Program-made: the position numbers and the translations under genes
Shown here: piece after piece, positions 7,176 to 16,789 of the stretch
Position numbering within the stretch: position 1 is the stretch's first letter
Layout: each line of letters begins with the position of its first letter
Notes under the pieces: generated by a model
What the model was told of the DNA's origin: nothing
Databases searched by the model: none
The model's input: only the letters and a program-made list of their open reading frames with translations
Origin: an uncultured Blautia sp.
GTDB taxonomy: Bacteria; Bacillota; Clostridia; Lachnospirales; Lachnospiraceae
Direction of reading: 5' to 3'
Assembly (NCBI GenBank): GCA_946557785.1
Contig: CAMNTH010000002.1
Coordinates: forward strand, 62,001 to 126,000
Length of the DNA: 64,000 bases

Positions 7176-10057
7176 AAAAATACTTAAAAAAAATCCGGCT
7201 GAAAAGAACAACTGTCCTGGCGCTGGTTTTTGTTTTTTTATCTTCTATCCTGATCCGGCAGATATTTGAGCTGCAGATTATTCAGGGAGAAGATTATATC
7301 AGTAAATTCCGGACACGAACAACAAAACATCGTGTGATCAAAAGCACCAGGGGAAATATTTTTGACAGGAACGGCGATTTGATTGCCTCAAATGTTTTGT
7401 CTTATACAGTGACGCTGGAGGATAATGGAAGCTACGAGACGAACAGGGAGAAAAACCTGACACTGAACGGAGTTGCTTACCAGGTTCTGAAGACTTTGGA
7501 GAAGAATGGGGACAGACCGTCCAATAATTTCCATATTTATATTGATGATCAGGGGGAGTATGCTTTTGATGTGGAGGAAGGTTTTACCCTGAGCCGATTC
7601 CGCGCAGATGTTTATGGACATCCCTTAATTGATGATCTGACAGAAGATGAAAAGAATGCCACTGCAGTGGAGATGGTGGAGCACTTAAGCGGCAGCAAAG
7701 GTTTCTCCATTGTATTGTATGGGGATAATGCTTATACAACGGAAGAACTGGAAACACACCATCTGCCTGGTGAATTGTCAAAACAGGAAATCCTGGATAT
7801 TGCCATTATCCGCTATGAACTGAATAATAACAGCTTTATGAAATATGTGCCTGTGACCATTGCGACCAATATAAGCGAAGAGTCTGTAGCCTCCCTTATG
7901 GAAAATCAGAGCAGTCTTCAGGGAATTGAGGTAGTGGAGGATTCTATACGCAAATATGTGGATGAGGAAAGTATGGGTCCTATCCTTGGCTATATCGGCA
8001 AGGCTTCTGCAGAAGAACTGGAAGAGCTTCGGACGCAGGATTCCAGCTATTCCAATGATGCCGTGATCGGTAAGGCCGGAATTGAACAGTACATGGAGCT
8101 GACCTTACAGGGAACGGACGGGGAAGAGACAGTATCGGTTGATAATATGGGAAAGGTTCTAAAAATTGATAAAAGTACCAAGGTAGAACCTATTGCTGGA
8201 AATGATGTTTATCTTACCATTGATACGGAATGGCAAAGTGCGATCTATCAGATCCTTAAGCAGCGTGTAGCCGGTATCCTTTTGTCAAATATTACAACTG
8301 CCAAGGAATTTGACTATGAGAGTATTAATGACGCAAGCCAGATCCAGATTCCCATTTATGATGTGTACAATGCATTGGTGGAAAACAGTGTGATCGATAT
8401 CACGAAATTCGAATCCGAGGATGCTTCAAAAATAGAAAAAAATTTGCATGCCAAATTTCAACAAAAGCAGCAGGAAGTTTTTGATACAATAACAAAGAGG
8501 CTGACAGGAGATCATTCCCCTGCCCAGAAAGAAGAAAGCGAGGAGATGCAGAAGTATTTCCTCTATATCTGCAATACACTTCTTCGGGATACGCTGGGAG
8601 TTATTTCCAAGAATGCCATTGACACCTCTGATGAGACTTACAAGGCTTGGACCATTGAGGAGAGCATCAGCCTGAAAGACTATTTAACCTATGCAGCCGG
8701 ACAGAACTGGATTGATATTTCCAAGATCGCTCCCGAGGGAGAATATCTGGATTCCGGAGAGGTTTACAGTTCCCTTACGGCATATATTACGGACTATCTG
8801 CGCACAGATCTTGGATTTTCCAAGCTCCTGTATAAATATATGCTTCATGAGGACCGGATTTCCGGTCAGGAATTGTGTCTTGTCCTGTACGAGCAGGGGG
8901 TCCTTTCTAAGGAGGACGGGGTGTATGAGTCCTTATCTTCCGGCGCTACCACTGCATACAATTTTATGATCAATAAAATTGCGAACCTGGAGATTGAGCC
9001 TGCACAGCTTGCCCTGATGCCTTTTTCTGCCTCTGCAGTCATTACAGATGCAAACACTGGTCAGACCCTTGCCTGTGTATCTTATCCCGGGTATGATAAT
9101 AACCGTTTGACTAATAATATGGATACGGCGTATTATGCGAAGCTGGCGACTGATTTGTCCAGCCCGTTTTTTAACAAAGCTACCCAGCAGACCACGGCTC
9201 CGGGCTCAACCATGAAGCCTTTGTCTACTATTGCAGGTATGCTGGAGGGCGTGGTAGATGATAATACCTATATTGACTGTACGGGAGCCTTTGATTATGT
9301 GGAACCTCCCATTCACTGCTGGAACTGGTCAGGACATGGCCCTTTGGAAATTCGTACAGCTATTCAGGAGTCCTGTAACTACTATTTTAATATGATCGGT
9401 TTCCAGCTTGGAAAAACAGGTGAGGATAAGTTTTCGGAGTCATTAAGCCTTTCTAAGCTTTCTCAGTATGTGTCTCTTGTGGGGCTTGACAAAAAGACCG
9501 GAATCGAGCTTACGGAGGCATCTCCCCATGTATCGGATTCCGCAGCAGTGCGCTCCTATATGGGACAGGGTACGCATTTGTATACAACAAGCCAGCTTGC
9601 CCGGTATGCGTCCGTTCTTGCCAATTCCGGCAAGGTTTATAACCTAACCCTTTTGGATAAGGTGACGGACTCCAAGGGTACTGTTCTGGAGGAGCATGAG
9701 CCTGAAATGATAAATACGATGAATGTACCTGATAATGTGTGGGATGATATTCACGATGGTATGCTTCGTGTAATTCAGACTCATGATCAGTTTAATGGCC
9801 TTGGGATTGATGTTGCCGGAAAAACGGGTACTGCCGAAATCGACAAATATCATCCAAACCATGGTTTGTTTATCGGCTATGCACCGGCCTCTGAGCCGAA
9901 GTATTCCATAGCAGTGCGTATTGCCAACGGATATTCCTCTGGTAATGCGTGTCTTGCAGCGAATGATATTTTGAAATACATTTTTGAATTGGCAGATGAA
10001 GAGTCTATTTTAACAGGCTATGCTTCAACGGAAGTTAGTACGACCTCCAATGACTAA
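7160..10057 (+). CDS. mrdA: Penicillin-binding protein 2, elongasome transpeptidase with a large insertion
   Basis: 965 residues from a TTG start at 7160 (AAAGAAAGTGAG upstream, start inside the end of mreD). One N-terminal membrane anchor (about 15-35), a dimerisation/pedestal domain, then the transpeptidase domain with S683-T-M-K686, S738-C-N740 and K888-T-G890. Typical PBP2 is 600-720 residues; the extra length is mainly a segment of about 240 residues (roughly 375-615) inserted between TIDTEWQSAIYQIL and ASAVITDANTGQ, at the start of the catalytic domain. It makes peptidoglycan crosslinks with RodA, encoded downstream. Confidence 0.93.
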   Translation: MGSKIKKYLKKIRLKRTTVLALVFVFLSSILIRQIFELQIIQGEDYISKFRTRTTKHRVIKSTRGNIFDRNGDLIASNVLSYTVTLEDNGSYETNREKNLTLNGVAYQVLKTLEKNGDRPSNNFHIYIDDQGEYAFDVEEGFTLSRFRADVYGHPLIDDLTEDEKNATAVEMVEHLSGSKGFSIVLYGDNAYTTEELETHHLPGELSKQEILDIAIIRYELNNNSFMKYVPVTIATNISEESVASLMENQSSLQGIEVVEDSIRKYVDEESMGPILGYIGKASAEELEELRTQDSSYSNDAVIGKAGIEQYMELTLQGTDGEETVSVDNMGKVLKIDKSTKVEPIAGNDVYLTIDTEWQSAIYQILKQRVAGILLSNITTAKEFDYESINDASQIQIPIYDVYNALVENSVIDITKFESEDASKIEKNLHAKFQQKQQEVFDTITKRLTGDHSPAQKEESEEMQKYFLYICNTLLRDTLGVISKNAIDTSDETYKAWTIEESISLKDYLTYAAGQNWIDISKIAPEGEYLDSGEVYSSLTAYITDYLRTDLGFSKLLYKYMLHEDRISGQELCLVLYEQGVLSKEDGVYESLSSGATTAYNFMINKIANLEIEPAQLALMPFSASAVITDANTGQTLACVSYPGYDNNRLTNNMDTAYYAKLATDLSSPFFNKATQQTTAPGSTMKPLSTIAGMLEGVVDDNTYIDCTGAFDYVEPPIHCWNWSGHGPLEIRTAIQESCNYYFNMIGFQLGKTGEDKFSESLSLSKLSQYVSLVGLDKKTGIELTEASPHVSDSAAVRSYMGQGTHLYTTSQLARYASVLANSGKVYNLTLLDKVTDSKGTVLEEHEPEMINTMNVPDNVWDDIHDGMLRVIQTHDQFNGLGIDVAGKTGTAEIDKYHPNHGLFIGYAPASEPKYSIAVRIANGYSSGNACLAANDILKYIFELADEESILTGYASTEVSTTSND

Positions 10058-10112
10058 AACACCTTAGAGAACACCAGAAGTATGGAACATTTTTTTAGGA
10101 GGAATAGGAAAC

Positions 10113-10901
10113 ATGAGTGAAGTCATTGTCATAACATCCGGCAAGGGCGGCGTAGGAAAAACGACGACTGTAGCCAACATTGGCACCGGACTGGCTATGA
10201 TGGGGAAAAAAGTAGTAGTTGTGGATACAGATATCGGTCTGCGTAATCTGGATGTGGTACTGGGACTGGAAAACAGAATCGTTTATAATCTGGTAGATGT
10301 GGTAAGTGGAAGCTGCCGTCTTCGGCAGGCACTGATCAAGGACAAGCGACATCCGGAGCTCTATCTTCTTCCGTCTGCACAGACGAAGGATAAATCTGCA
10401 GTTTCTCCTGAGCAGATGATCAAGCTTACGGATGAGCTTAGGGAAGAATTTGACTTTATCCTTTTAGACTGCCCAGCAGGGATTGAGCAGGGCTTCCGCA
10501 ATGCCATTGCAGGAGCGGATAAGGCTCTTGTAGTAACCACGCCTGAGGTGTCTGCAATCAGGGATGCAGATAGGATTATCGGCCTTTTGGAAGCAAATGA
10601 TCTGAGGGATATTCATCTGATCATTAACAGGCTCAGGCCTGATATGATCTTAAGGGGAGATATGATGTCTGTAGATGACGTCATTGAGATTCTGGCAGTG
10701 AACCTGATCGGAACCCTTCCGGATGACGAACAGATCGTAATAGCAACGAACCAGGGAGAACCCTTTTCTTCCAAAAACTCAAGGGCAGAGGAAGAATACC
10801 GTAATATCTGCAAACGCCTTTTGGGAGAGGATGTTCCTTTTATGGACATCCGGCAGAAGAAGGGCGTATTTGGCAGATTAGGCGGGCTTTTCCGGAAATA
10901 A
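10113..10901 (+). CDS. minD: Septum site-determining ATPase MinD
   Basis: 262 residues. Deviant Walker A motif SGKGGVGKTTT at the N-terminus, switch and Walker B region LDCPAGIEQGFRNAI, and a C-terminal amphipathic membrane-targeting helix ending FGRLGGLFRK. MinD binds membrane with ATP and is released by MinE. A strong AGGAGGAAT site precedes the ATG. In related bacteria minC usually lies just before minD; here only 55 bp separate mrdA and minD, with no coding capacity for it. Confidence 0.95.
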   Translation: MSEVIVITSGKGGVGKTTTVANIGTGLAMMGKKVVVVDTDIGLRNLDVVLGLENRIVYNLVDVVSGSCRLRQALIKDKRHPELYLLPSAQTKDKSAVSPEQMIKLTDELREEFDFILLDCPAGIEQGFRNAIAGADKALVVTTPEVSAIRDADRIIGLLEANDLRDIHLIINRLRPDMILRGDMMSVDDVIEILAVNLIGTLPDDEQIVIATNQGEPFSSKNSRAEEEYRNICKRLLGEDVPFMDIRQKKGVFGRLGGLFRK

Positions 10902-10933
10902 TGTGCCTTAAGAAACATAAAGGAGGGGAATGC

Positions 10934-11188
10934 ATGAAAGCCTTTCAGATTGTCAAAAAACGTTCCGCAGGCTATGCAAGGGAGCGCATGAAGCTGCTTC
11001 TAGTTTCGGAACGAATTGACTGCTCCCCGCAAATGATGAAAATGCTTCGCAATGACCTGATACATACCGTGAAAAAGTATGTTTTGATAGACGAGGAACA
11101 GGTACACATAAAGATTACCCAGGAACCGTCTGTGATCTATGTGAAAATACCTGTACAGAAGAAGAGGAAACAATTGGATCATGATTAA
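10934..11188 (+). CDS. minE: Cell division topological specificity factor MinE
   Basis: 84 residues from ATG 10934, behind AAAGGAGGGG. A frame open from 10901 adds only the overlap with minD. The RSAGYARERMKLLLVSERIDCSP segment, shown here only as a landmark in two parts (RSAGYARERM, LLVSERIDCSP), is the MinD-interacting helix and start of the topology domain; VHIKITQEP and IYVKIPV are the conserved beta strands. MinE stimulates MinD ATPase and drives oscillation. It overlaps rodA by 8 bp. Confidence 0.93.
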   Translation: MKAFQIVKKRSAGYARERMKLLLVSERIDCSPQMMKMLRNDLIHTVKKYVLIDEEQVHIKITQEPSVIYVKIPVQKKRKQLDHD

Positions 11189-12341
11189 ACAGTATAAGCT
11201 TCGTTTTTACAACTTCAGACTGGTATTTTTCCTGCTGGCACTTAGTATATTCGGCGTTCAGCTTGTAGGAACTGCTGCGGCAGATCTGCGCAATAAGCAG
11301 CTTTTTGGGGTTATTATGGGGGTAATGATCATGGTGATCCTTTCCCTGATGGACTATTCCTGGATCATGAATTTTCAGTGGATCATGTATTTCGGGAATA
11401 TTATAATGCTGCTGGGTGTGCGTCTCTTTGGAGATTCTGCAAACGGTGCTGCACGGTGGATCGACCTTGGATTTATCCGTTTCCAGCCAACGGAGCTGTC
11501 TAAAATTATTATTATTGTGTTTTTTGCAAAATTCTTTATGGACCATGAGGATAAGCTGAATTCTCTTAGGGTGATCGCTGAGTCAGCCCTGCTGCTTTTC
11601 GTCCCCTTGATATTGATTTATAACCAGCCTGACATGAAAAATACCATTACCGTTGCCATCCTGTTCTGTGTGCTGATATATGTTGCAGGACTGAGCTATA
11701 AGATCATAGGAGGCTCAATACTGATCGCAATACCTTTGACCATTGTATTTTTGAGTATTGTTATACAGCCTGATCAGAAGCTTATTAAGGATTACCAGCG
11801 GAATCGTATCATGTCTTTTCTCTATCCGGAAAATGAAGAGTATTCGGATGATATTGAACAGCAGAATAATTCCATAACAGCCATTGCATCCGGAGAACTG
11901 ATTGGGAAGAAATATTCCGGAAAGGAAACAGGCACTTCGGTAAATGAAGGAAATTTTGTGGCAGAGAATCAGACAGACTTCATTTTTGCAGTAGCAGGAG
12001 AAGAGTATGGCTTTATTGGATGTACGGCGATCATCGTGTTTTTGCTTTTTATCTCCCTGGAATGTATCCGAATGAGCCTGCGGGCAAAGGATATGGCCGG
12101 AAAGATCATCTGCTGCGGTGTTGGAACCCTTGTTGCAATACAGGGAACCATCAATATTATGGTTGCAACCGGAATGGGACCCAATACCGGTACGCCCCTT
12201 CCTTTTGTCAGCTATGGACTTACCTCCATTGTCAGTATGTATATCGGCATGGGATTTGTTCTGAACGTAGGTCTGCAGAGCAGTGCCTATAATAAAGAGC
12301 TTCTGAAAAAGAACACATATACGAGAGAGGAATATTTATGA
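11181..12341 (+). CDS. rodA: SEDS-family peptidoglycan glycosyltransferase RodA/FtsW
   Basis: 386-residue polytopic membrane protein, about ten hydrophobic segments. Family marks: GAARWIDLG, FQPTELSKI, NQPDMKNT (equivalent of the QPDLGT motif) and TGTPLPFVSYG near the C-terminus. SEDS proteins polymerise glycan strands and pair with a class B PBP; the mrdA gene three genes upstream fits RodA rather than FtsW. The start overlaps minE and the end overlaps the next gene by 4 bp (ATGA), so the operon is tightly coupled. Confidence 0.92.
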   Translation: MIKQYKLRFYNFRLVFFLLALSIFGVQLVGTAAADLRNKQLFGVIMGVMIMVILSLMDYSWIMNFQWIMYFGNIIMLLGVRLFGDSANGAARWIDLGFIRFQPTELSKIIIIVFFAKFFMDHEDKLNSLRVIAESALLLFVPLILIYNQPDMKNTITVAILFCVLIYVAGLSYKIIGGSILIAIPLTIVFLSIVIQPDQKLIKDYQRNRIMSFLYPENEEYSDDIEQQNNSITAIASGELIGKKYSGKETGTSVNEGNFVAENQTDFIFAVAGEEYGFIGCTAIIVFLLFISLECIRMSLRAKDMAGKIICCGVGTLVAIQGTINIMVATGMGPNTGTPLPFVSYGLTSIVSMYIGMGFVLNVGLQSSAYNKELLKKNTYTREEYL

Positions 12342-13417
12342 CATCTACATCAGAACCACAAAAGAGAAGGCCTGCAGGAAGCAGTGCCAGGGCTGTACGC
12401 CAAAGAAGACGGCGCAGGAAGCGAATTCTCCATACAGTTCTCCTTCTGTTTCTTATGGCGGTACTGGCAGCAGGAGGGATTTATGCGGTATATCTGCTGA
12501 AGGGCGGTACCTTTAGCATGCCGGCGGAGTCTTACAGTGCATCAAAGGAATTTTTTAAATCCGGTGCTCCGGGGAACGACAAAAGAGCTAAAGCGTTTGC
12601 TGCGGATCTGTGTATCGTAGAAAATGATGTGCCTTTGGAATCAGCTGCTTTAGAAAATGACCAGACAGGTCTTCTGTTTGATCTGAACAGCAAGAAGGTG
12701 CTGTTTTCAAAGGGTGCCTATACCAGGGTTTATCCTGCCAGTATTACCAAGATTATGACCGGTATGCTGGCCCTGAAATATGGAAATATGGATGAAACTG
12801 TTACCATCACCCAGGAAAATGTAACACTGGAAGAGGGATCCCAGGTATGCGGGTTCCAGGCAGGGGACAAGGTTACCATGAATCAGCTTGTGAACTGTCT
12901 TCTTGTATATTCGGGAAATGATGCAGCTTCTGCCATTGCAGAGCACGTAGGAGGGTCGACATCAGCATTTGTGGATATGATGAATCAATATGCAGCAAAG
13001 CTTGGCTGTACGGGAACTCATTTTACCAATCCCCATGGCCTGCAGGATGAAAACCATTACACAACGCCTTTTGATATCTATCTGATGCTGAAGGAAGCAC
13101 TGAAATATCCGGAATTTACGGAAATCACCCAAATGTCTTCCTATACAGTAGAATATACCAGGGCAGACGGCAGCTATATGGTTACCAGCCTTCCTGCCAC
13201 AGATCATTACCTTACAGGGGAGGCTATCCCGCCTAAGGACGTTACGGTTTTGGGCGGAAAGACCGGTACTACGGATAACGCAGGAAACTGCCTGGCCCTC
13301 CTTTCACAGAATGCTTACGGAAAGCCCTTCGTCTCCATCGTAATGGGGGCTTCCAGCAAGGAACTTTTATATCAGCAGATGAATTCACTTCTGGAAAGTA
13401 TCAACAGCGCTTCATAG
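12338..13417 (+). CDS. D-alanyl-D-alanine carboxypeptidase, S11 family
   Basis: 359 residues. A very basic cytoplasmic N-terminus (RQRRRRRKR) leads into a membrane segment at about 30-52, so it is probably anchored with the enzyme outside. Active-site motifs of the S11 penicillin-binding family are all present: S-I-T-K in YPASITKIMT, S-G-N in YSGNDAAS, and K-T-G in GGKTGTTD. It trims the terminal D-Ala of peptidoglycan stem peptides. It is the last gene of the shape/division operon and is followed by a hairpin terminator. DacF is the likely class but the symbol is not certain. Confidence 0.9.
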   Translation: MTSTSEPQKRRPAGSSARAVRQRRRRRKRILHTVLLLFLMAVLAAGGIYAVYLLKGGTFSMPAESYSASKEFFKSGAPGNDKRAKAFAADLCIVENDVPLESAALENDQTGLLFDLNSKKVLFSKGAYTRVYPASITKIMTGMLALKYGNMDETVTITQENVTLEEGSQVCGFQAGDKVTMNQLVNCLLVYSGNDAASAIAEHVGGSTSAFVDMMNQYAAKLGCTGTHFTNPHGLQDENHYTTPFDIYLMLKEALKYPEFTEITQMSSYTVEYTRADGSYMVTSLPATDHYLTGEAIPPKDVTVLGGKTGTTDNAGNCLALLSQNAYGKPFVSIVMGASSKELLYQQMNSLLESINSAS

Positions 13418-13441
13418 AAAGCCTGCATATTCTGTAAAAAT

Positions 13442-13487
13442 CAGCTAGCCTTTGGAGAAATTCAAATGGTTAGCTGTTTTCCATTTT
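13442..13487 (+). terminator. Rho-independent terminator of the mre-min-rodA operon
   Basis: CAGCTAGCC pairs with GGTTAGCTG (one G-T pair) around a 17-base loop, followed by TTTTCCATTTTTT. It lies 25 bp after the carboxypeptidase stop codon. Confidence 0.7.
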
Positions 13488-13532
13488 TTACTAGGAAAAT
13501 GTTTGGTAAGATGATAAAATACTGTTATCGGG

Positions 13533-16500
13533 ATGAATTTATGGAAAGGTAGAAAAGAAAACAGGATGAAGGAAAAAATGACATTTCGCCCCATCCCGGG
13601 ACTTAAAAGAGAAGATGAGGAGCAGATGCTCTTAGAGATTATCCGGGTGGCGCAAAGTAACCTTGACAAAACCGAAGGATACATCCAGAGTTTATCAGAA
13701 GAGCTGCATGATCTGATGGAAACCTATGGACCAAAGGACAAGGAGGCTCTGTCCCTCCTGCACAATACGCAGTCGCAGCTTCTGGAAAATAAGCGTGATT
13801 TGCTGCGGTGCCAAAATGCAAGAAAAAAACCGTATTTTGGCAGGATTGATTTTAGGGATTCCAGGCTTCTCAAGGATGAGTCGTATTATGTGGGTCGAGT
13901 GGGAATTTCCAGAAGCGGATCGGAACCTGTTGTAATTGACTGGAGAGCGCCTGTGGCGTCAGTTTATTACGAAAATACCGTAGGACTTTGCAGCTATACG
14001 GTGAAAAACGAGGGGAGCTTTGATATTGAATTAAAGCGTAAGCGGACTTACGAGATTGCAGATGACAAGTTAAAGGATTTTTTTGATTCGGATGTGGTTG
14101 CAAATGACGAGCTTCTGACCAAATATCTGGCGAAGAGCAAGAAAGCGGTTTTAGGAGAGATCATTGCAACCATCCAGAAGGAACAAAATGCCATAATCCG
14201 TAAGTCACCTAAAACAAACATCATCGTGCAGGGTGTGGCAGGCTCAGGAAAGACAACGGTTGCAATGCATCGAATCTCCTATATTCTGTATAATTATGGG
14301 GATGAATTTCGTCCGGAGGATTTTTATATTATTGGAAGCAACCGGATCTTATTGAATTATATTACGGGAGTTCTGCCGGAACTGGATGTATACGGCGTAT
14401 CCCAGATGACCATGGAGCAGTTGTTTGTCAGGCTTCTTTATGAAGATTGGAGCCCAAAGATACACAAGGTCTGTTCTATTGAAAAACAAAGCTATGAATC
14501 CTGCATGAAAGGCAGTTATGAATGGTTTCATGATCTGGAAGCATACTGCCGGGAATACGAATATGAGCATATTCCCAGAGAAGAAATTCGCCTGGAGAAG
14601 AACGGAGTTCTTCTTATGGATGAAAAAACGATTACGGATTATCTGAATGAATATCCGGGAATGTCTATGCAGAGCAAGGCACTTATGCTGAATGAGATGC
14701 TCCTTTCCAGACTGGAAAATGAAATGACAGGAAAATATGTTTCCTATACAAAGACTGAAAAAAAAGAGCTGAATCGGATGTACCGCTGGCACTTTGGAAA
14801 GGATCAGTGGAAGGGAGACATTTTTGAGATTTATGACGATTTTTTGGCATCCCAGTGCAGGAAAGGTAAAAGCATATCTGTTCAGGAAAATACCTATGAT
14901 GTTTACGATCTGGCAGCCCTTTCATATCTTTATAAGCGGATCAAGGAAACAGACGGAATCCGGGAAGCAAGCCATGTGATTATTGACGAGGCACAGGATT
15001 TTGGTATGATGGCATACGCAGCTCTTTCTTATTGTCTGCGTGGCTGTACTTATACAATTATGGGAGATGTGTCCCAGAATATTCATTATAGCTACGGATT
15101 GAATGACTGGAAGGAGCTTAAGGAACTGATCTTAACCGGAACCTATGATGGGTTTGGAATCCTAAAGAAGAGTTACCGGAATACAGTAGAGATTTCGGAT
15201 TTTGCCACAGAAATCCTGCGTCATGGAGATTTTCCGGTTTATCCTGTGGAGCCTATCATCCGCCATGGCAATGAGGTGTGTGTGACGGAATGCATAGACG
15301 GAGACGATATGCTGCTTCAATCCGTAAAAATTATCAAAAACTGGCAGCAGGAAGGGCATGAGACCATTGCGGTAATTTGCCGAGATGCTCAGGAAGCATC
15401 CATGGTGAGCGGCCTTCTTGGACAAGTGATCCGGATTGAGGACAGCAGCCTGGAAACAGCAGAATTTGGAAGCGGTGTCATGGTTCTTCCTGTGGAATAT
15501 ACAAAAGGACTGGAATTTGATGCAGTACTTATATATCATCCCTCTTCCAAAAGCTACCCGGCAAAGGATAGGTATGTAAAGCTTCTCTATGTAGCTGCTA
15601 CCCGTGCGCTGCATGAACTCTCCATTGTTCATACAGGGGATCTGACAGATTTGATCGGGAAGCCGGTGTCAGAGGAAAAGCGAATGCAGTCCCTGGAGGG
15701 ACGGGGGGAGATGGGGCTTTTCAAATATATAAAGCCGGAAAAAGGCGGAAAGGAACAGCATCTTCTGGACGTGGAGACGGGGGATCTTGAACGGGAGCTT
15801 CGTAATCGCTTTGGTCCGAAACCCATTGTGGTACAGCAAAAGAAAAATAGTGTCCGTGAAATTGTTTCCCGAAAAGATCCGGAGGAAAACAAGGTACTGC
15901 ATCCTGCAGGTGCACAAAATCTGCTGAAAAGGAAGAAGCAGGTAAGGGAAGCCCTTCGGAAACCATTAAATACAAGTCCTTTAAATCCGTCCCCATATCC
16001 GTTTTGGGCATGTCCTGACGCAGCTATGCTGCGTCCAAAGGGGCTGATACATATGGATCATTCTATTCGCATTGTACGGAAGATGAAACGATATATTGAC
16101 CTTACAAGCAGATATGGAACTTTGCGGCTGACCCCTCTTGAAGATGGCATGATCCGTGTGCAGTTCCAAAAGGGAGGCTTTGCATCGTTTTCGCCAGGGC
16201 ATTGGAATTATATTCCGGAACATCCTGTTTCATGGACTGCAAAAGAGGGAAAAAAACTGGTGGAGGTTACCGCGGGAAAGCTTATCGTACGGGCAGATAA
16301 AAAGACAGGTGCCCTCAGCTTCTGGAATCTGGAAGGAAAGATGCTGCTTACAGAGAAGGAATCTGGCCCCAGACAGATTGAAGGCAGTGCCGTTCAAAAA
16401 TCCTGGGTTTACTTTGACTGGGAAAGAAAAGAAAGGCTATATGCAAAAGGCATCCTGGCAGAGGATCTGGAACAGATGAACCAGAAGGCCAGATATATAA

Positions 16501-16706
16501 GCTTTGGAGCGTCACAGCTTCGTATGCCGCTTCTGTATTCTGAATATGGATACGGTATCGGCGTAGCAGCGCAGCAGACTGTGATGTGCTGCACAATTCC
16601 TATGTACGGCACTTATCTATATGCAGACGGAATGAATCAAATAGATTATTATTTTCTTTATGGGGGAGATTATAAAACAACCCTTGAATTATATAAAAGG
16701 CTTTAA
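13533..16706 (+). CDS. helD: HelD-type UvrD-like helicase fused in frame to an orphan GH31 N-terminal domain
   Basis: One uninterrupted 1057-codon frame. Residues 1 to about 800 are a HelD-like superfamily 1 helicase: N-terminal coiled arm, Walker A GVAGSGKTT (K240), Walker B VIIDEAQDF (D485), and the C-terminal VEYTKGLEFDAVLI and YVAATRALHEL motifs. HelD removes stalled RNA polymerase from DNA. After a Pro-rich linker, residues 841-1057 resemble the beta-sandwich N-terminal domain of GH31 alpha-glucosidases and end DYYFLYGGDYKTTLELYKRL, exactly where the catalytic barrel would begin; no barrel follows. ATG codons at 13566 or 13578 may be the real start. An internal ATG at 16053 behind AAAGGGG could give a separate 217-residue product. 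Confidence 0.8.
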   Translation: MNLWKGRKENRMKEKMTFRPIPGLKREDEEQMLLEIIRVAQSNLDKTEGYIQSLSEELHDLMETYGPKDKEALSLLHNTQSQLLENKRDLLRCQNARKKPYFGRIDFRDSRLLKDESYYVGRVGISRSGSEPVVIDWRAPVASVYYENTVGLCSYTVKNEGSFDIELKRKRTYEIADDKLKDFFDSDVVANDELLTKYLAKSKKAVLGEIIATIQKEQNAIIRKSPKTNIIVQGVAGSGKTTVAMHRISYILYNYGDEFRPEDFYIIGSNRILLNYITGVLPELDVYGVSQMTMEQLFVRLLYEDWSPKIHKVCSIEKQSYESCMKGSYEWFHDLEAYCREYEYEHIPREEIRLEKNGVLLMDEKTITDYLNEYPGMSMQSKALMLNEMLLSRLENEMTGKYVSYTKTEKKELNRMYRWHFGKDQWKGDIFEIYDDFLASQCRKGKSISVQENTYDVYDLAALSYLYKRIKETDGIREASHVIIDEAQDFGMMAYAALSYCLRGCTYTIMGDVSQNIHYSYGLNDWKELKELILTGTYDGFGILKKSYRNTVEISDFATEILRHGDFPVYPVEPIIRHGNEVCVTECIDGDDMLLQSVKIIKNWQQEGHETIAVICRDAQEASMVSGLLGQVIRIEDSSLETAEFGSGVMVLPVEYTKGLEFDAVLIYHPSSKSYPAKDRYVKLLYVAATRALHELSIVHTGDLTDLIGKPVSEEKRMQSLEGRGEMGLFKYIKPEKGGKEQHLLDVETGDLERELRNRFGPKPIVVQQKKNSVREIVSRKDPEENKVLHPAGAQNLLKRKKQVREALRKPLNTSPLNPSPYPFWACPDAAMLRPKGLIHMDHSIRIVRKMKRYIDLTSRYGTLRLTPLEDGMIRVQFQKGGFASFSPGHWNYIPEHPVSWTAKEGKKLVEVTAGKLIVRADKKTGALSFWNLEGKMLLTEKESGPRQIEGSAVQKSWVYFDWERKERLYAKGILAEDLEQMNQKARYISFGASQLRMPLLYSEYGYGIGVAAQQTVMCCTIPMYGTYLYADGMNQIDYYFLYGGDYKTTLELYKRL
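16017..16055 (+). other. Junction hairpin and internal start site in the helD fusion
   Basis: A perfect 7-bp inverted repeat, GACGCAG/CTGCGTC with a 5-base loop (16017-16035), is followed by AAAGGGG and, nine bases on, ATG at 16053 in the same frame. This looks like a former intergenic region with its own ribosome site now read through. Inference only. Confidence 0.45.
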
Positions 16707-16789
16707 CGGTATTGAAAGTAAAGGGAACCTGATACGGTTCCAAAGAGACTTTGTCATCAGAAGCACATTGATGTTAAGGAGATTTTTTC

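Noticed and set aside
16724-16741. GGAACC/GGTTCC inverted repeat after the helD fusion
   Set aside because: Six-base arms and no T-run, so not called as terminator.
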